Below, one piece after another: positions 45,851 to 57,904 of a stretch of 64,000 bases of DNA. Below the pieces are notes generated by a model, which saw only the letters and a list, made by a program, of their open reading frames with translations, was not told the origin of the DNA and made no database searches. The DNA comes from Diphasiastrum complanatum (Eukaryota > Streptophyta > Lycopodiopsida > Lycopodiales > Lycopodiaceae). Position 1 is the first letter of the stretch, and each line of letters begins with the position of its first letter. The stretch covers positions 2,881,801 to 2,945,800 of the forward strand of contig CM055097.1 of NCBI GenBank assembly GCA_029204225.1, read 5' to 3'. The position numbers and the translations under genes are program-made.

Positions 45851-46060
45851 AACCCTAGATTTCATTCTAGGAGTAAGCACATTGAACTCAAGTATCACTA
45901 TGTCAAAAGCAAAGTTCTTGACAAAGAGGTCAGATTGCAGTACTGTCGAACGCAAGATATGACAGTAGATATTTTTACTAAAGCATTAAGCTTGGATGCA
46001 CACAGAAAATTTTGTGCAGAGCTAAGTTTAAAGGTCAAGGCATTCATGGATTCAAATTAA
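45851..46060 (+). pseudogene. Ty1/copia RNase H C terminus (element G)
   Basis: The frame reads NPRFHSRSKHIELKYHYVKS, then LQYCRTQDMTVDIFTKALSL and ends MDSN-stop. This is the standard copia pol C terminus (the SKHIE and D-x-x-TK-x-L motifs). It is cut on its left by the LTR of element F at 45844, and followed on its right by a polypurine tract, so it is the true 3' end of a copia element. Confidence 0.92.
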
Positions 46061-46067
46061 GGGGGAG

Positions 46068-47111
46068 TGTTGGATTATTCTCCTACTAATCGACTAATTG
46101 ACATTTTAATCTTCGTCCAACTCATTATTCAGACCTGTAGATTTTTTTGTGTTTCTACACAATTTACATAATTACTCGAAAATGGCTCACATTGTCGACA
46201 TTTTTGGGATTGTCGTCTTTCAGAATTTTCTCATTTCAGCTTTTTCGCAAAATGCCAAATGTTTTAAAAGTTAAGAAAATGACTTTGGCGAAGACCTTCG
46301 TATTTTTCGCATTTTTCGCTTGTGACAGTTTATGTTCATTTCTACAGAGTTACAGTTTACATTTAAATCTGCAGACAGACTGTTTACGACCAAAGCCACC
46401 GACTTGCATTAATCCGTCAGCAAGTAATTTCTGAGAAGTCCTAACTGGATGGATGCCAACACATCACAGCCAACTAGATGATGCTTTTGACGACCAAATT
46501 GTTTAGTATAAATAGTTGTTCATATTCTTACAGTTTTAAGTTTTTGATGAATAGATCAACAAGTATTGAATAGTTAGCTCTCTCTCTCAAGCTTGTGAGC
46601 TTGAACACTCCTCACCATTCTAGCTCACTTCTTAAAATTGTTTAGATTGTCATTGTGCTTACTGCTTATCATCATTGCGCTTAATTCAGACTTCATTTTT
46701 AGCAGTTTAGAAATAGCTTGGAATACGCGGCTTCGCTCTGCAACTTATTGTACTCATTTACTTCTGTTTCGCTTTCATACTGAATCAATACTATATTTTA
46801 TTACGTTCAGGTTCGTCTCAGAATGTATGCATTTTTGTAGTTCTTCGCGACTAATTATTTGTCTGATATTTTAATACATTATTGTTTGTATACGTAATCA
46901 ATGTAGTACTGATGATTTCAAAGTTAGTTACTATAAGATCGAACATGATTTCTATCACTATTTTTTGTTCAAAATTGATAGGCGTAATCATGCATGAAAA
47001 AAGTGAAAGATAGTCTATTTCATTGTACATGATAAGTTTTTCTTTCTTTTCGTTCGAATTCTTTTTATTTGAATCTTATTTGACCTATCTTTCACAAACT
47101 TCTTTCCAACA
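46068..47111 (+). mobile_element. 3' LTR of copia element G
   Basis: A polypurine tract AAGGGGGAG (46059-46067) overlaps the pol stop and the LTR starts TGTTGGA at 46068. It ends TCCAACA at 47111, an exact inverted repeat of the start. A TATA box (AGTATAAATAG) lies near 46506, suitable for the LTR promoter. Directly after its end, reading frames of element X resume, so G appears to be inserted in X. Confidence 0.82.
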
Positions 47112-47832
47112 GAATGGATTTCTCCTGATGCAACAATTTCAGAAAGCTTTTAATCTAGACTATATATTGATATTCAAAGTATATTAAAATATAGCATTGG
47201 ACCGAAGAATAATGAATTAAATTGGTATCTACCTTTTACTATTTCTGTTGATTTTTTTTCAAATGCAATGTTCGGAGAACAAAAACAATGTTTATTTGTA
47301 AGGACTTGAGTGCTGAAATAATCGTCGAGTTGTTGGATGATGATTGGAATACGAAACAAAATCAGCAAGTTGAGTGCAAAGTATGTTACTCATCAATGAC
47401 AATTAGATATCACATCAAAAAACAAATGCTCATTTTGTTGGTGTATTATAGAAAATGGATTAAATACAAAAATGTTTAAAAGCCACTTGATCAAGATTTT
47501 GGTATAAACCCTCAAGAACAACTTCAAATAATAGTGAAAGAAATGACAACATTCTTGCAATGGTTGAAGTCGAAGACGATTGGTGTCTCAATCATATTCG
47601 ATCAAAACTAAACATGTTGCAATTCAATCTACCTCAGTATTATTAATTTCGATTGAATAGTGTAAAGGTATGTTATGCCATATGAAAATATTCTCTTTTT
47701 TCTGTTTCTAAGTGAATCAGTTTCAAAAATATATTAACTAAAACAATTTTTCTTGTGTAGGTAAGAGTAAGACAAGAAGAGCATATAAAATACAAAGACA
47801 TTGGAACATCCATCGAAATTGAAAATTCATAG
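47112..47832 (+). pseudogene. Element X plus-strand gene, first part (three exons)
   Basis: Exon 1 (to 47379) reads IDIQSILKYSIGPKNNELNW, then YLPFTISVDFFSNAMFGEQK and, after one frame change, DLSAEIIVELLDDDWNTKQN. A GTATGT donor follows. Exon 2 (47452-47667) reads PLDQDFGINPQEQLQIIVKE, then LAMVEVEDDWCLNHIRSKLN, and ends at a second GTATGT. Exon 3 (47761-47832) follows a TTGTGTAG acceptor and reads VRVRQEEHIKYKDIGTSIEI before a stop. The joins keep a charged, globular composition across both introns, which is why I trust them. The function is unknown; frame changes and stops make it a relic. Confidence 0.45.
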
Positions 47833-48385
47833 ATTATGAACAATAAAATTTTGTATTATGTAATACAATTTTTTGTGTACATCATTTGTGAAAATATATA
47901 AACCACTTTTTTTATGAGACTCTTTCATTTCTATGATCTTCATTTCCATGGTACAAAACACAATGTAATTGCAACTGAATAGTAAAAGTTTTCAATAACA
48001 AGATATCGAATCGACACTTGCCCTTGTTAAAGTCATATCGGCTGTATTGTCCTTGTTTTGACATATTTGGATATGTTCAGAAGATGATTTGATCAAAACA
48101 AAGGTTCAATCAGATCATCTTTTGGAACTTATCCAAAAAAAACCATGGTAAAGGCAAAGCAGACCAAGGCTATGAAAAACAAACATGTCAAAAAATTATA
48201 GAAATTGAAGATGAATGAATAATAATCCGAATTAATAACAGGAAAACAAACATGTAAGAACACCCATAGAAAACTGTAAATATATTTCTATAAAATTTTT
48301 ATGTTACATGTGTCTCATCCACATCAAGGGAAACCAACTTTTTATCAATATCAATTTTCTATGATCTCTACATCCATTGCTCTAG

Positions 48386-49370
48386 TTGGAAGTGGCTTGC
48401 GTAGAGAATACTACCACTGCAACTGAATATGAATTTTCGATCACAAACTCATCTACATCTTTAGTTAATCAATTAACTCTACTCGATGTTCCCTTATATT
48501 TTATAAATAATGAGAGTTATATTTCATTTAATGATATAGAAGATGTTTTGAATTTAAGAGAGAATGAAATCCTCTCTATTTCTGCACAAAAATTATCAAA
48601 ATTTTCTGACATTGTTGATTACACATATGATGACCTTGAAAGTGAGATAGATTATGATAAAAATGACAATTGAAAAAAAAAATTGAAATTCCAAAATAAA
48701 ATATCTCCCAAAAACTCGATATATCCCCTCCGAAAACGTAGAGGCCATTGGAAGACATGACATTAGCAGAGCAAACATCGTTGAATACGATGATTATGAT
48801 CTGATACGTAAATATTATATTGGTATTAATATTGTTCAATTTTCTTATTTCAAACACTGTGTTAAAGTATGAGTTTTCAGTATTCTGTATCATTCTAAAT
48901 TTATTTTCTTTACTTGTTTACAGGATGCTATTGAAATAGATGCCTTTGGTATGAGACATGGAAGTGTCCGAGGTGTATTAGCCGGGAGAAAAGACGTGTC
49001 TTTATCTCATTATTTGAAAAACTTTCAAAATAATAAGATTTGTATATATCATTCATCTTTTAATCCATATGCAACCACTGTCATTATGGCCATCAAATCA
49101 TTATCAGTTTGTTTATGAGGCCATAAGTACGCAAGAGGAACATATAAAATAATTTTTGTAAGAAGAGATTTGGCAATTAAAATATTGGATTATACTCCCA
49201 ATGAGACTACAAAAAGATCACCTACAATGGCCCTTTATTCGGGTTACATTGATATGAACAAAAGAAAAAATTTAGAATTTTTGGATCCATATGAAAAGAG
49301 ATTATTCCTTCATGACAATATCATCCGTCTAAATCTTGAAGAGGATGATGATGATAATTTTCATATCTGA
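48386..49370 (+). pseudogene. Element X plus-strand gene, second part
   Basis: An open stretch at 48386-48673, with no ATG (it follows a TAG that could be a splice acceptor), reads VNQLTLLDVPLYFINNESYI and ends in an acidic segment. A basic run (PLRKRRGHWK) and ISRANIVEYDDYDLI follow, up to a GTAAAT donor at 48808. After a TTGTTTACAG acceptor the next exon (48924-49370) reads DAIEIDAFGMRHGSVRGVLA, then KIIFVRRDLAIKILDYTPNE and YEKRLFLHDNIIRLNLEED. One stop lies inside. I do not recognise a domain; it may be the continuation of the first part or a separate gene. Confidence 0.4.
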
Positions 49371-49438
49371 CACTTGATTCTTTACATGTGTGATTGGATA
49401 AGAATCTTCTTGCTTTAGCACTTCCAATTGATGGCTTA

Positions 49439-51483
49439 TTAAGAATATTTCTTTCTTTTCTCGGAGAGTCTGTCACTTTTTTCAATCGTGACATTCCCTT
49501 TATGTAGTCCTGCATTTGACAGATATATTTTCAATCTCCTAATTACTGCTTTAGCCACAGACTCCGGTTTATAATTCCATGCTAGTAAAATATGCAAGTA
49601 AATAAGTTTTCCAATAAAAAGAACCTCAGCATACAATGTGCATATGTGAATATTTTTTAATGAAATTGACACCATATTTAAATCTTCAGCTTCTCATGTT
49701 GGGCCAATGTTTGTTGATCATCTCAAATTCATATTGTAGCAATATATGGATGCTTTGATGTTGCTCCATAAAAGACATTATACATACATTTTAATGTTTT
49801 CAAATCCCCTGCAAGGTGCCATTGAATTTGAAAAAATTTCATAGTTTTCGATTGTAAATTTCTCACCCTCCAAATGTTTCTTTATAATCTCGCCATAATT
49901 TGCTTTTGAAAATATCCACGAAAGCATTTTATGGTCATCTTTCAAGACTTGTAGAGAAGCAAATAATGCATGACATGTCAATAAAAACTGGCAAGATATG
50001 AAATGTTAATAACGATATTCTATTAAATGAAAATTAAAATGTATACCTAGAATGTCATCAACCACCATATGTGATTTTTTGATTGAACACTAAACGTTCG
50101 ATCATTGGTATCTGAAATTTTGTTTATGAAAGTGACACTCACTCGTTCCAACTTTTGACTTTTGATGATTTCAGATTCATCCAATTTTATTACAATAATG
50201 ATCTTTCCATTTACTTGATGTTCGTCTAATTTATAGAATTAAAACATTTTCAATATCAAAGAAAATATTATTGCAATCGTTGTAATTGAGCTCATCATAT
50301 TCTGATTTATATAATTCAGTTATATGAAGTGGTTGGCCAACTATTTTGAACATTCCGTCATTATAATAATTTCTTGCTAATCTTACCCAATATGAACGCG
50401 GAAGATAAGTTTTCTACATTAATTAATCTAGGAGGATTAGGACTCCCTAATTCTTCCCTCTCCTCCCGCACTCTTCTCTTCATACAGCTTCTTTAAATAT
50501 TCTAAAAAAAGTAGAATAAGCATTTCTGCTAATTCCAGAAACATCGCATGCACCTGGTATCACATTTGCATCCAAGTATAGTTAAACTTTAATCAAAACA
50601 GTCTTTGCAATTTCATTTTTCATTTTTTCAAACAAGCATTTTTCATCATTTCCTTTGTTGACTTTCTTGGTAAAACATAACTTAAAGATGATCTAATGCA
50701 TGAACAATCTGTTAAATAATTCTTTGCCACCAAACATGATCTACAACAAACATATGAAACTCAAATTATGTTTAATAAATAAATAATCCATGTTATCAAG
50801 TGCAAATCAAACTTAAATGACATATACAAATCAAATAAACAGTTTATATAAAAACATACTTGAATGTTCGAATTCTTTTTTTTTTATTGCCACTATGTGT
50901 AGATTAGTCATCAATATTCTTCATCGATACTCTCTTTCTTTTCCTCTTCATCATTGTCTTTTTGATAACTTTTATATCAACAACAGATTTTAAACTCTCG
51001 AATCGCAACTTTTTCATGGATTCTAACATTTCTTGGTCTGTTCCCCGAAGAGTAGTGACTGTAACATTTAAATATTGATATAGCATTCTTGAGTGCATTG
51101 TTTTTAGCACTAATGTGTTGCACATAATTAAACAATTGCTGATTTGCACATTGCAATTGTTGATTAGCAAACTATAATTGCTGATTAAGACAAGATATGC
51201 TATGCATTCCAATATCACGCAACCTTTGACAATATCCAAGTAATCCGCTATTTTTTTCACATACAAATCTGAGAAGATGAGTTACGAACTTAAAATCTAG
51301 ACACAAATTGGTAGTTAGATCATTAAAATATATTGATCTATCCACCTACAAATCTATATTCATATGATTATTCATTCTCAATTCTCTAACTATTGCAGCA
51401 GCATTTTTCACAACTTTTGAATTTTTCTTAATAATTGGAATGCATTCCATAGGAAGAGCAACATGAAAATGGAACATTGTCAT
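49439..51483 (-). pseudogene. Element X minus-strand gene, transposase-like
   Basis: Exon 1 runs from ATG 51483 to 50860 and equals copy 1 at 911-327: a globular start, a coiled coil and a basic patch. An intron (50859-50741) has GTATGT and TTGTAG borders. Exon 2 (50740-50047) reads KMKNEIAKTVLIK, then DANVIPGACDVSGISRNAYS (helix-turn-helix-like), YWVRLARNYYNDGMFKIVGQ and GKIIIVIKLDESEIIKSQKL, with a candidate catalytic Asp. A 59-base intron follows. Exon 3 (49987-49439) carries WHLAGDLKTLKCMYNVFYGA with TSKHP after it, then a helical C terminus. Asp-strand, GDLK and a Cys/His-like loop in this order resemble an RNase-H-fold transposase; this is inference. Several frameshifts are present. Confidence 0.45.
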
Positions 51484-51688
51484 TGTTAAAAGCTACAATC
51501 CGTAAATGCTTCAAACTATAGTAAATCCACATGAATAGATCTAGCATACCTTACTTTTGTAATGTTTATGTCGCATTGAAAAATCATCATGCCTCATATT
51601 TCACTATAAACATACAGTGAAATTTAAATTGCGCTATAAGCTTGTCATTGGGCCTCATTAAGGCGCTATAGGAGCAATTTTTGGTGAA

Positions 51689-52822
51689 ATGGCAGGATTG
51701 GGAGAATCCGTGCTTGGAGAAGCTAGTAAATTGGATGGGGTATCCAATTATAGCATTTGAAAATTCAAAATGAAAAGTATTTTCATGGAAAAGGAGCTGT
51801 GGGACATCGTTATTGGGGTGGAACAATGGCCAACTACAACTCCAGTCGATATTCGTGCATTTGACAAAAGGGCACAGAAAGCCTTATCTTTGATAAATTT
51901 GTCAGTGAAGGATCATGTCATTGCCCACGTTAGTGAAGCTGTATCAACAAGAGATGCTCGGGATGCACTCAAGACTCAGTTTCAGACGACGAACCCCTCT
52001 CGAATGATGTTTTTGAGGACCAAACTCATAAGTGTTCGCATGGAAGAGAATGAGGACGTAGGGTCCTATTTTACACGAATAAAGGAGTTACGAGACCAGT
52101 TGACAGCTATTGGAGAGCCAATAAGAGATGTTGAGCTAGTTCACACAACTATGAATGACCTATCTGAAAATCCTCAAATGTTTGCAAGTGGCATTGCTTC
52201 GAGGGAGAGGCTACCAACATTTGAAAATCTTCACGGCATCATCCTACAAGAGGAACAAAGGCGTGAAGTAACTCGACTTCCCACATCGGAAGATCAAGCA
52301 ATGCTAGCCAAAGGAAAGCATAAATACAAGAAGCAACCCAAGAAGTCGAATGAGGAGGATGACAATCAAGGATCCACATCAGACAAGAAAAAGAAATGCA
52401 ACTATTTCTATTGCCAAAAGCCTAGACATTGGACAAGAGATTGCCGCAAGAAAAAAGTAGACATTAAGAGGGGCAAAGTGAAGCAGTTGACCAATTTTGT
52501 CGAAGAAGAGAATGATAGCGATAACAAAGATCAAGACACGACATTTGTGCCAGCATTAGCATTGCAACATTCCATTGATCACACGCATTGGTACGTGGAC
52601 TCAAGAGCAACGAGACACGTGACTGCTGGCAACAAATCATGGTTTAAAAACCTGGAGCTTACCGACGATGGAGATAGAGTTGTGCAAGCAAATGGCGATG
52701 AGTGCCAAATTCATGAAGTTGGTGCAGTGCCTATTCAATTTCCCGATGGACAAGTGAAGGTGATTGAAAATGTGTTGTATGTTCTTGTCTTCATAAGAGT
52801 CTATTATCTGATGGTACAATGA
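51689..52822 (+). pseudogene. Ty1/copia gag-protease (element H)
   Basis: The likely start is ATG 51689; the W of the LDGVSNYSIWKFKM-type motif has become a stop (TGA near 51758), after which the frame is open for 350 codons. The Gag domain is complete (ELWDIVIGVEQ to PTFENLHGIILQEEQRR). It is followed by a basic linker, a zinc knuckle with an enlarged first loop (CNYFYCQKPRHWTRDC), and the protease WYVDSRATRHVT, in which the catalytic DSG is DSR. No LTR precedes it: element X borders it directly. Confidence 0.88.
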
Positions 52823-54233
52823 CAGATCCGTGAGTTCAACAACAAGAAATGCCAGATCAAGGATGTGAAATGAGGTTTCAAGTGATTACTGATGGCTTTA
52901 GGGATAAACCTTGTGGTTTATACAAATTAAATGTTGTTGTTACGAAGTGCAATGCATTAGCATCTACATCTATATCACAAAGTGATTTATGGCATAGACG
53001 TATGGGGCATCTGAACTTCAAGAGCTTGAGGCTACTTCGTAAGCTCAAGATGATAAAGATCTACCTAGCTTGGATGACAAAGAAGAGTCCATTTGCAAGG
53101 AGTGTGTGCTAGACAAGTTACATAGGAAGAAGTTCAACAGAGAAGGAGCAACAAGGGCAAAATGAGTGCTTGAATCGATACACTCTGACCTATGTGGGCC
53201 AATGAAGGTAATGTCTATTGGTGGAGCATTTTATTTTTTAACCTTCATTAAAAATTACTCACGAAAGACCTGGGTCTACACCATTAAGCAGAAGTCTGAC
53301 ACATTTGGATGCTTCAAAAGCTTCAAAGCATTGGTAGAAAATCAGTCAGGTGCTAAGATCAAGATACTTAGAGCAGATCGTGGTGGTGAACATCGTTCCA
53401 CAGCTTTTATTGACTTTTGCAAGGAGCATGACATTAAATAGGAGTATTCACAGGTTGATACACCTCAACAAATGGGGTAGCTGAAAGAAAGAATCGTACC
53501 ATTGTTGAAGCAGCTAGGACAATGATGACACATATGGGAGTTACTGATTCTTTCTAGGATTACTGTCAAAACTACTGTGTTTTTGCAAAATAGAAGTCCT
53601 ACAATTGTTGTACGAAATCGCACACACGAGGAGGCATTTAGTGGTAAAAAGCCTAAGATGGATGGGTTGCGTATATTTGGATGCCGAGTGTATGTTCACA
53701 TACCTAAGAGCGAGGGAACCAAAATGCATGAAAAGACCTTGAAGTGCATTTTCATAGACTATGATAAACAAACCAAGGGATACAGATGTTATGATCCAAA
53801 TGGACTACGTGTGCACATAAGCCATGATGTGCTATTTGATTAAATCCATAGATTTGGAGATGAAGAAAAGGATAATGATGAGTTATGTAAGCTTCTCAAA
53901 AAGGATGAAGTAGTTCTACCACCACATGAAGATCATCATAATGATGATGAGGGATGTAGTACTTCTCCCACCATAGAGACGAGATGGAGGGTGAGAAACA
54001 AATCTATTGGATCGGAAAAGACTGAGGTTGCAGGTGACAAAAGGAAGGAGCAAGATGCACCATGGGATTCCTATTCACCTCATAGTGGGTCACCTCAACA
54101 TAAGTTACCTAAATGGTACACTAAACTCATGAGTGACAAGGAAGGGGAAATGGCCTAGTCTAGATTTGCGACATTCCATAAGAGAGAGGAAGGAACCTGA
54201 CAGGTTTGAGGTAAATCTTGCACTTATGAATGG
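52823..54233 (+). pseudogene. Ty1/copia integrase region (element H)
   Basis: After a frameshift the pre-integrase domain is read (DLWHRRMGHLNFKSLRLLRK). The integrase core follows with IHSDLCGPM, then ILRADRGGEHRS and, after a stop and frame change, PQQMGVAERKNRTIVEAART-like sequence carrying the third acidic residue. The C-terminal part includes FGCRVYVHIPK and YDPNGLRVHISHDVLFD, then an acidic linker up to about 54170. Reverse transcriptase is missing because the LTR of element I starts at 54234. Confidence 0.85.
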
Positions 54234-54338
54234 TAAGTATAATCACAACTTTAAGTGTTTTAGTTGCCCAATAGGATCTTAAAAATTAGTTCATACTCAC
54301 AAAAATGAGAGTACAGTCCACCGAAGATATTAGAAATG

Positions 54339-54374
<36 letters not shown>

Positions 54375-55657
54375 TATTACTGAAAATCAAATTCAATATG
54401 AAGTTTAGTTCTGAAATAGATTGAAATAGCAATGTGATAGCGCAAGTTCCTCAGGCGTCAAAGACAGTCATCGTCTGATCAAAAACTGAGTTGTAGACAT
54501 CCGTGTTTAGATCAGAGTGAGTGAACAAATGTTATCAAACAGCAATAAAGTGCATTCAATCACAACAAGCATTCATCTACGTTATACGCCGATAGAAAAG
54601 CATGCTGCTACTATATTACACTGAAGCACAATAAAATAACAATTACAATCAAATCGACGGCGTAATTGGGAGGCTCAAATAATACGTCTCATGGATGGAG
54701 CTTCAAGTAATCTATGCTGGGATGATCTATTTATAGATTGCATCCATGTATTAACTACATTAAATGTTTGTCACCTAATTAGGTAAGCCGTTGTACTTGA
54801 AAGTATATGGCTTTTGTGACAACTATACATAGCGTATACTGTCAACGAATTAGGAATGTTGACGCGGACGAGGACGTAAAAAATTCTTTCACTTCGCATT
54901 TTACGTGAAGTGGTTTTCTCTCACTTCGCAAATTTCGAAAAGTGGCTGGGAACGTCCTTCGTTCAAAAGAGACGACCTTCGCTTTTTCTCTCTCTTTGGG
55001 TTTTTTGCAAAAAGGCCGAAAGTGCCCTAAAACGGTTCAAGTCTTGAAGAATATAACCTTCGCAAATTTTTTTTCTCTTCACATTTCGCGAAAAAGCCGA
55101 AGGTGCTCTAAAATGGTTGAACTTTAAACTATGCCTAAGTGCCGCATTTCGAAGAAATGCGAAAAAGGCGAAATTGTTGCAAAATAGTTTAAACTGTTGA
55201 ACTATGCTAGTTTCGCATTTTGGAGAAATGCAAAAAAGGCGAGACTGCCGCGAACATAGCTCATTTCTACAGACTGTCGCGACACTTGGATTATTTTTGC
55301 AAACTGTCGTGAAAGTAATGTATTTCTGCAGACTTGTTCTAAATGCTGATTTTGTGGAAGTCCTTGAAGATAATGAAGTCTTCAATGACTTCAAATTATT
55401 GAACTTAACATCTGAACTTGAAATTATGATACGATTGGTTACCTTTTGCTGGAGATCAGTCGGAAGCCCATTGTAGACGTTCTTCAAATAAATTGGTTGT
55501 CTAAGTTTGTGATTCCTGCAAGTATCAGATGAGCAGACGTAGAACCAAAGTTGGTTTCATCTGGTCCTAGATCAATGATCAATAAACGTGCAGGAAGAAT
55601 CATGAAATAGAAATTAGTCATTCACCAAGGAGACAACTGTGGGCTTAATTTCCAACA
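54234..55657 (-). mobile_element. 3' LTR of copia element I
   Basis: On the minus strand the LTR starts TGTTGGAAATTAAGCC at 55657, right after a polypurine tract (AAAGGGGAC). It aligns with 59866-61134. Its outer end is cut at 54234, lacking the last 110 or so bases that the other LTR has before its primer site. It contains a (TG)n run at 54342-54373, which is shorter than in the partner. A reversed TATA-like word (ATCTATTTATAG) lies near 54728. Confidence 0.88.
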
Positions 55658-55664
55658 GTCCCCT

Positions 55665-57904
55665 TTAAGGTCATGATTGGTGTCTTAGTATCTTCATCAG
55701 GTTCAGCATGTTGAAGAACTTCTGATGCTTGATCTTGGGAAGCGCTTTGGTGAAGATGTCTGCGACCATTTCTGTTCTGGAGCAGTATTGAAAGATCACT
55801 TGCGTTGAGAAAACTTTCTCCCGAATGAGATGATACTGGATTTCTATGTGCTTGGATTTCATGAAATCTAGGATTCAGTGGTAGTGAAATACAGCTCAAG
55901 TTGTCACACAGAATGGTGGTAGCATCGAACTGAGTGTGATGTAAGTCGTGAAGTAACAACCTGATCCATACAACTTCTTTTGAAGCTTGACATGTTGAGA
56001 TGTACTATGTCTCGGTCAAAGAAAGCGTAACTGATTTCTGCTTCCTTGAGTTCCACAAAATCGGTCTCCCTGCCAGATAGAAACAGAATCTGGAGGTAGA
56101 TTTTCAAGAAGAGACTGTTCTTCCCCAATCTGAATCAGAGTAGCCTCGCAGGACGAGTTGGTCGATAACATTTCCATCATAACATAAAATGTGATCTAAA
56201 TTTCCCTGAATATATGTCATCACTCTCTTTAATGCTTTCTAATGAGAGATCCTAGGATTTGACATGAATTGACTTAACTCGCTTACAGTGTATGCTAAAT
56301 CTGGTCTAGTACATAGCATTGCATACATCAAAGATCCTATTAGTGAATGATAAGGGTACTTCGCTATGTCAAGTACTTTACTATCAAAATCAGCACAAGT
56401 AGATTTAGTCAATATTATATTTGAATCCATTGGTGTATCAATTGGTTTGCAATCAGACATATAATTTTTTTCTAAAATGCCTTTTAGATATGCCTGCTGG
56501 CTAAGATAGATCTTCTTCTGAAACCTATTTCTAGTCATGTGAATCCCTAGCAAAGAATGGACAGCTCCTAAGTCAGTCATGTCAAATTCCTTTGACAGAT
56601 CACTCTTAGTAGTGTGTAGAAGAGAAGTGTCGTTAGACAAAATAAATGCATCATCTACGTAAAGAGCTATGTGACCTGAATTGGTGCCTATATGCTTCGA
56701 ATAAACATTAAAGTCAACTGAATTGTTTGCAAATCCCAATTGAATGAGATAAGAGTTGATTCAATTGAACCATGCTCTTGCAGCATGTTTCAGACCGCAG
56801 ATTGCTTTGTGCAACTTGCACACTTTGTGCTCTTGGCCTTTAACTTTGAATCGTTCCAGTTGGAAAGTATACAGCTCATCTTCAACATTGTCGTTAAAAA
56901 ATGTTGTCTTGACATCCATTTAGTGCATTTCGAGGTCTTCTGCGGCTGCTAACGCAATCAGAGTCCTGATTGACTGCATCTTGATGACCGAACTGAAATT
57001 TTTTTTATAATCCACTCTTTGGACTTGAGTGAATCCTTTAGCCACCAGCCGTGCTTTCCATTTTGCAATGGAACCATCTGAGTTGATCTTCTTCTTGAAG
57101 ATCAACTTGTTGATAACTCTCTTGTGAGTGGGAATGTCGACCAGTGTCCAGGTCTGATTCGTCATAGCTTCTTGCAACTTAATAGCATCCTTGAAGTTAA
57201 TTGCTTCGGCTAGGCTCTCTGGTTCTTCTGATGAAGTCCAGAATGATTGAGGTGTATACGTCTCAGGAACTGTCCGAATCCGTGAGGATCTGCGGACGTT
57301 TGGTTGACCAGGATGTGATGATGCTTCTTTTTTAATTTCTCCAGATCTGTTCGAGCTGGCTTGGTTTGGTCTGATAATAGGTACTGTTAGCTGCTCGGCT
57401 TCTATAGCTGTAGTTGCAGGTTCTGTAGAAGAAACATTATCGTTGGAAAATTCCATGCTACGTAAAATGGGATGAAATGACATAGCATCGTTTATCGATG
57501 GTTGTTTGAATTCATAGTATGTATGTTTTTGAAATATTAAATCCCTAGAAACAAATACTACATTGGTGGATGGATCATAAACTTTATAAGCTTTATGTTC
57601 ATCAGGATAGCCAATGAAAATATATTTATTTGTCTTATGATCCAGTTTCTTTCTAAATTGTTTAGGAATGTAAACAAAACATATACAACCAAAGATTTTT
57701 AAATGGCTTACACTAGGCTTGTGTCCATGCCAAACTTCATGAGGAGTTTTGTTGTTGACGGCTTTGGTGTTGGATCTGTTCTGCATGTAACAGGCTGTGG
57801 CAGTAGGTTCTGCCCAGAACTTCACAAGTAGGTGTGCTTGATGGAGCATGCATCTGGCTGAGTTGAGAAGAGTTCGATTCTTCCTTTCTGCAACCGTTTT
57901 GTTG
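55665..57904 (-). pseudogene. Ty1/copia reverse transcriptase and RNase H (element I)
   Basis: The minus-strand frame continues from integrase (VAERKNRTLLNSARCMLHQA, FGCICFVYIPKQ, SRDLIFQKH) through a variable linker to reverse transcriptase: AMTNQTWTLVDIP, then KWKARLVAKGFTQ, MDVKTTFFN (with a stop just before it), and the catalytic box HIALYVDDAFILSN. After that come DLGAVHSLLGIHMTRN and the YHSLIGSLMYAM thumb. RNase H follows with GYSDSDWG, KHIEIQYHLIREKVFS and MVADIFTKALPK, ending just before the polypurine tract. About five stops and frame changes interrupt an otherwise complete pol, so this is the best-preserved element in the window but not active as it stands. Confidence 0.92.

Larger units (their letters stand above)
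47112..51582. mobile_element. Element X, long copy
   Basis: About 4.5 kb between the copia G LTR and the copia H remnant. It holds a plus-strand spliced reading region (47112-49370) and a minus-strand spliced reading region (51483-49439) whose 3' ends face each other about 70 bases apart. The right 1.1 kb is repeated at 1-985. No LTR, primer site, reverse transcriptase or obvious terminal inverted repeat was found. It is either an undescribed DNA transposon, or an integrated DNA virus or plasmid-like relic. The left end is hidden by the G insertion. Confidence 0.55.

Noticed and set aside
47112..51582. Element X as an integrated pararetrovirus or geminivirus relic.
   Set aside because: There is no reverse transcriptase, no movement-protein or Rep motif and no viral origin-like stem-loop that I can see; several introns also argue against it, though a virus origin is not excluded.
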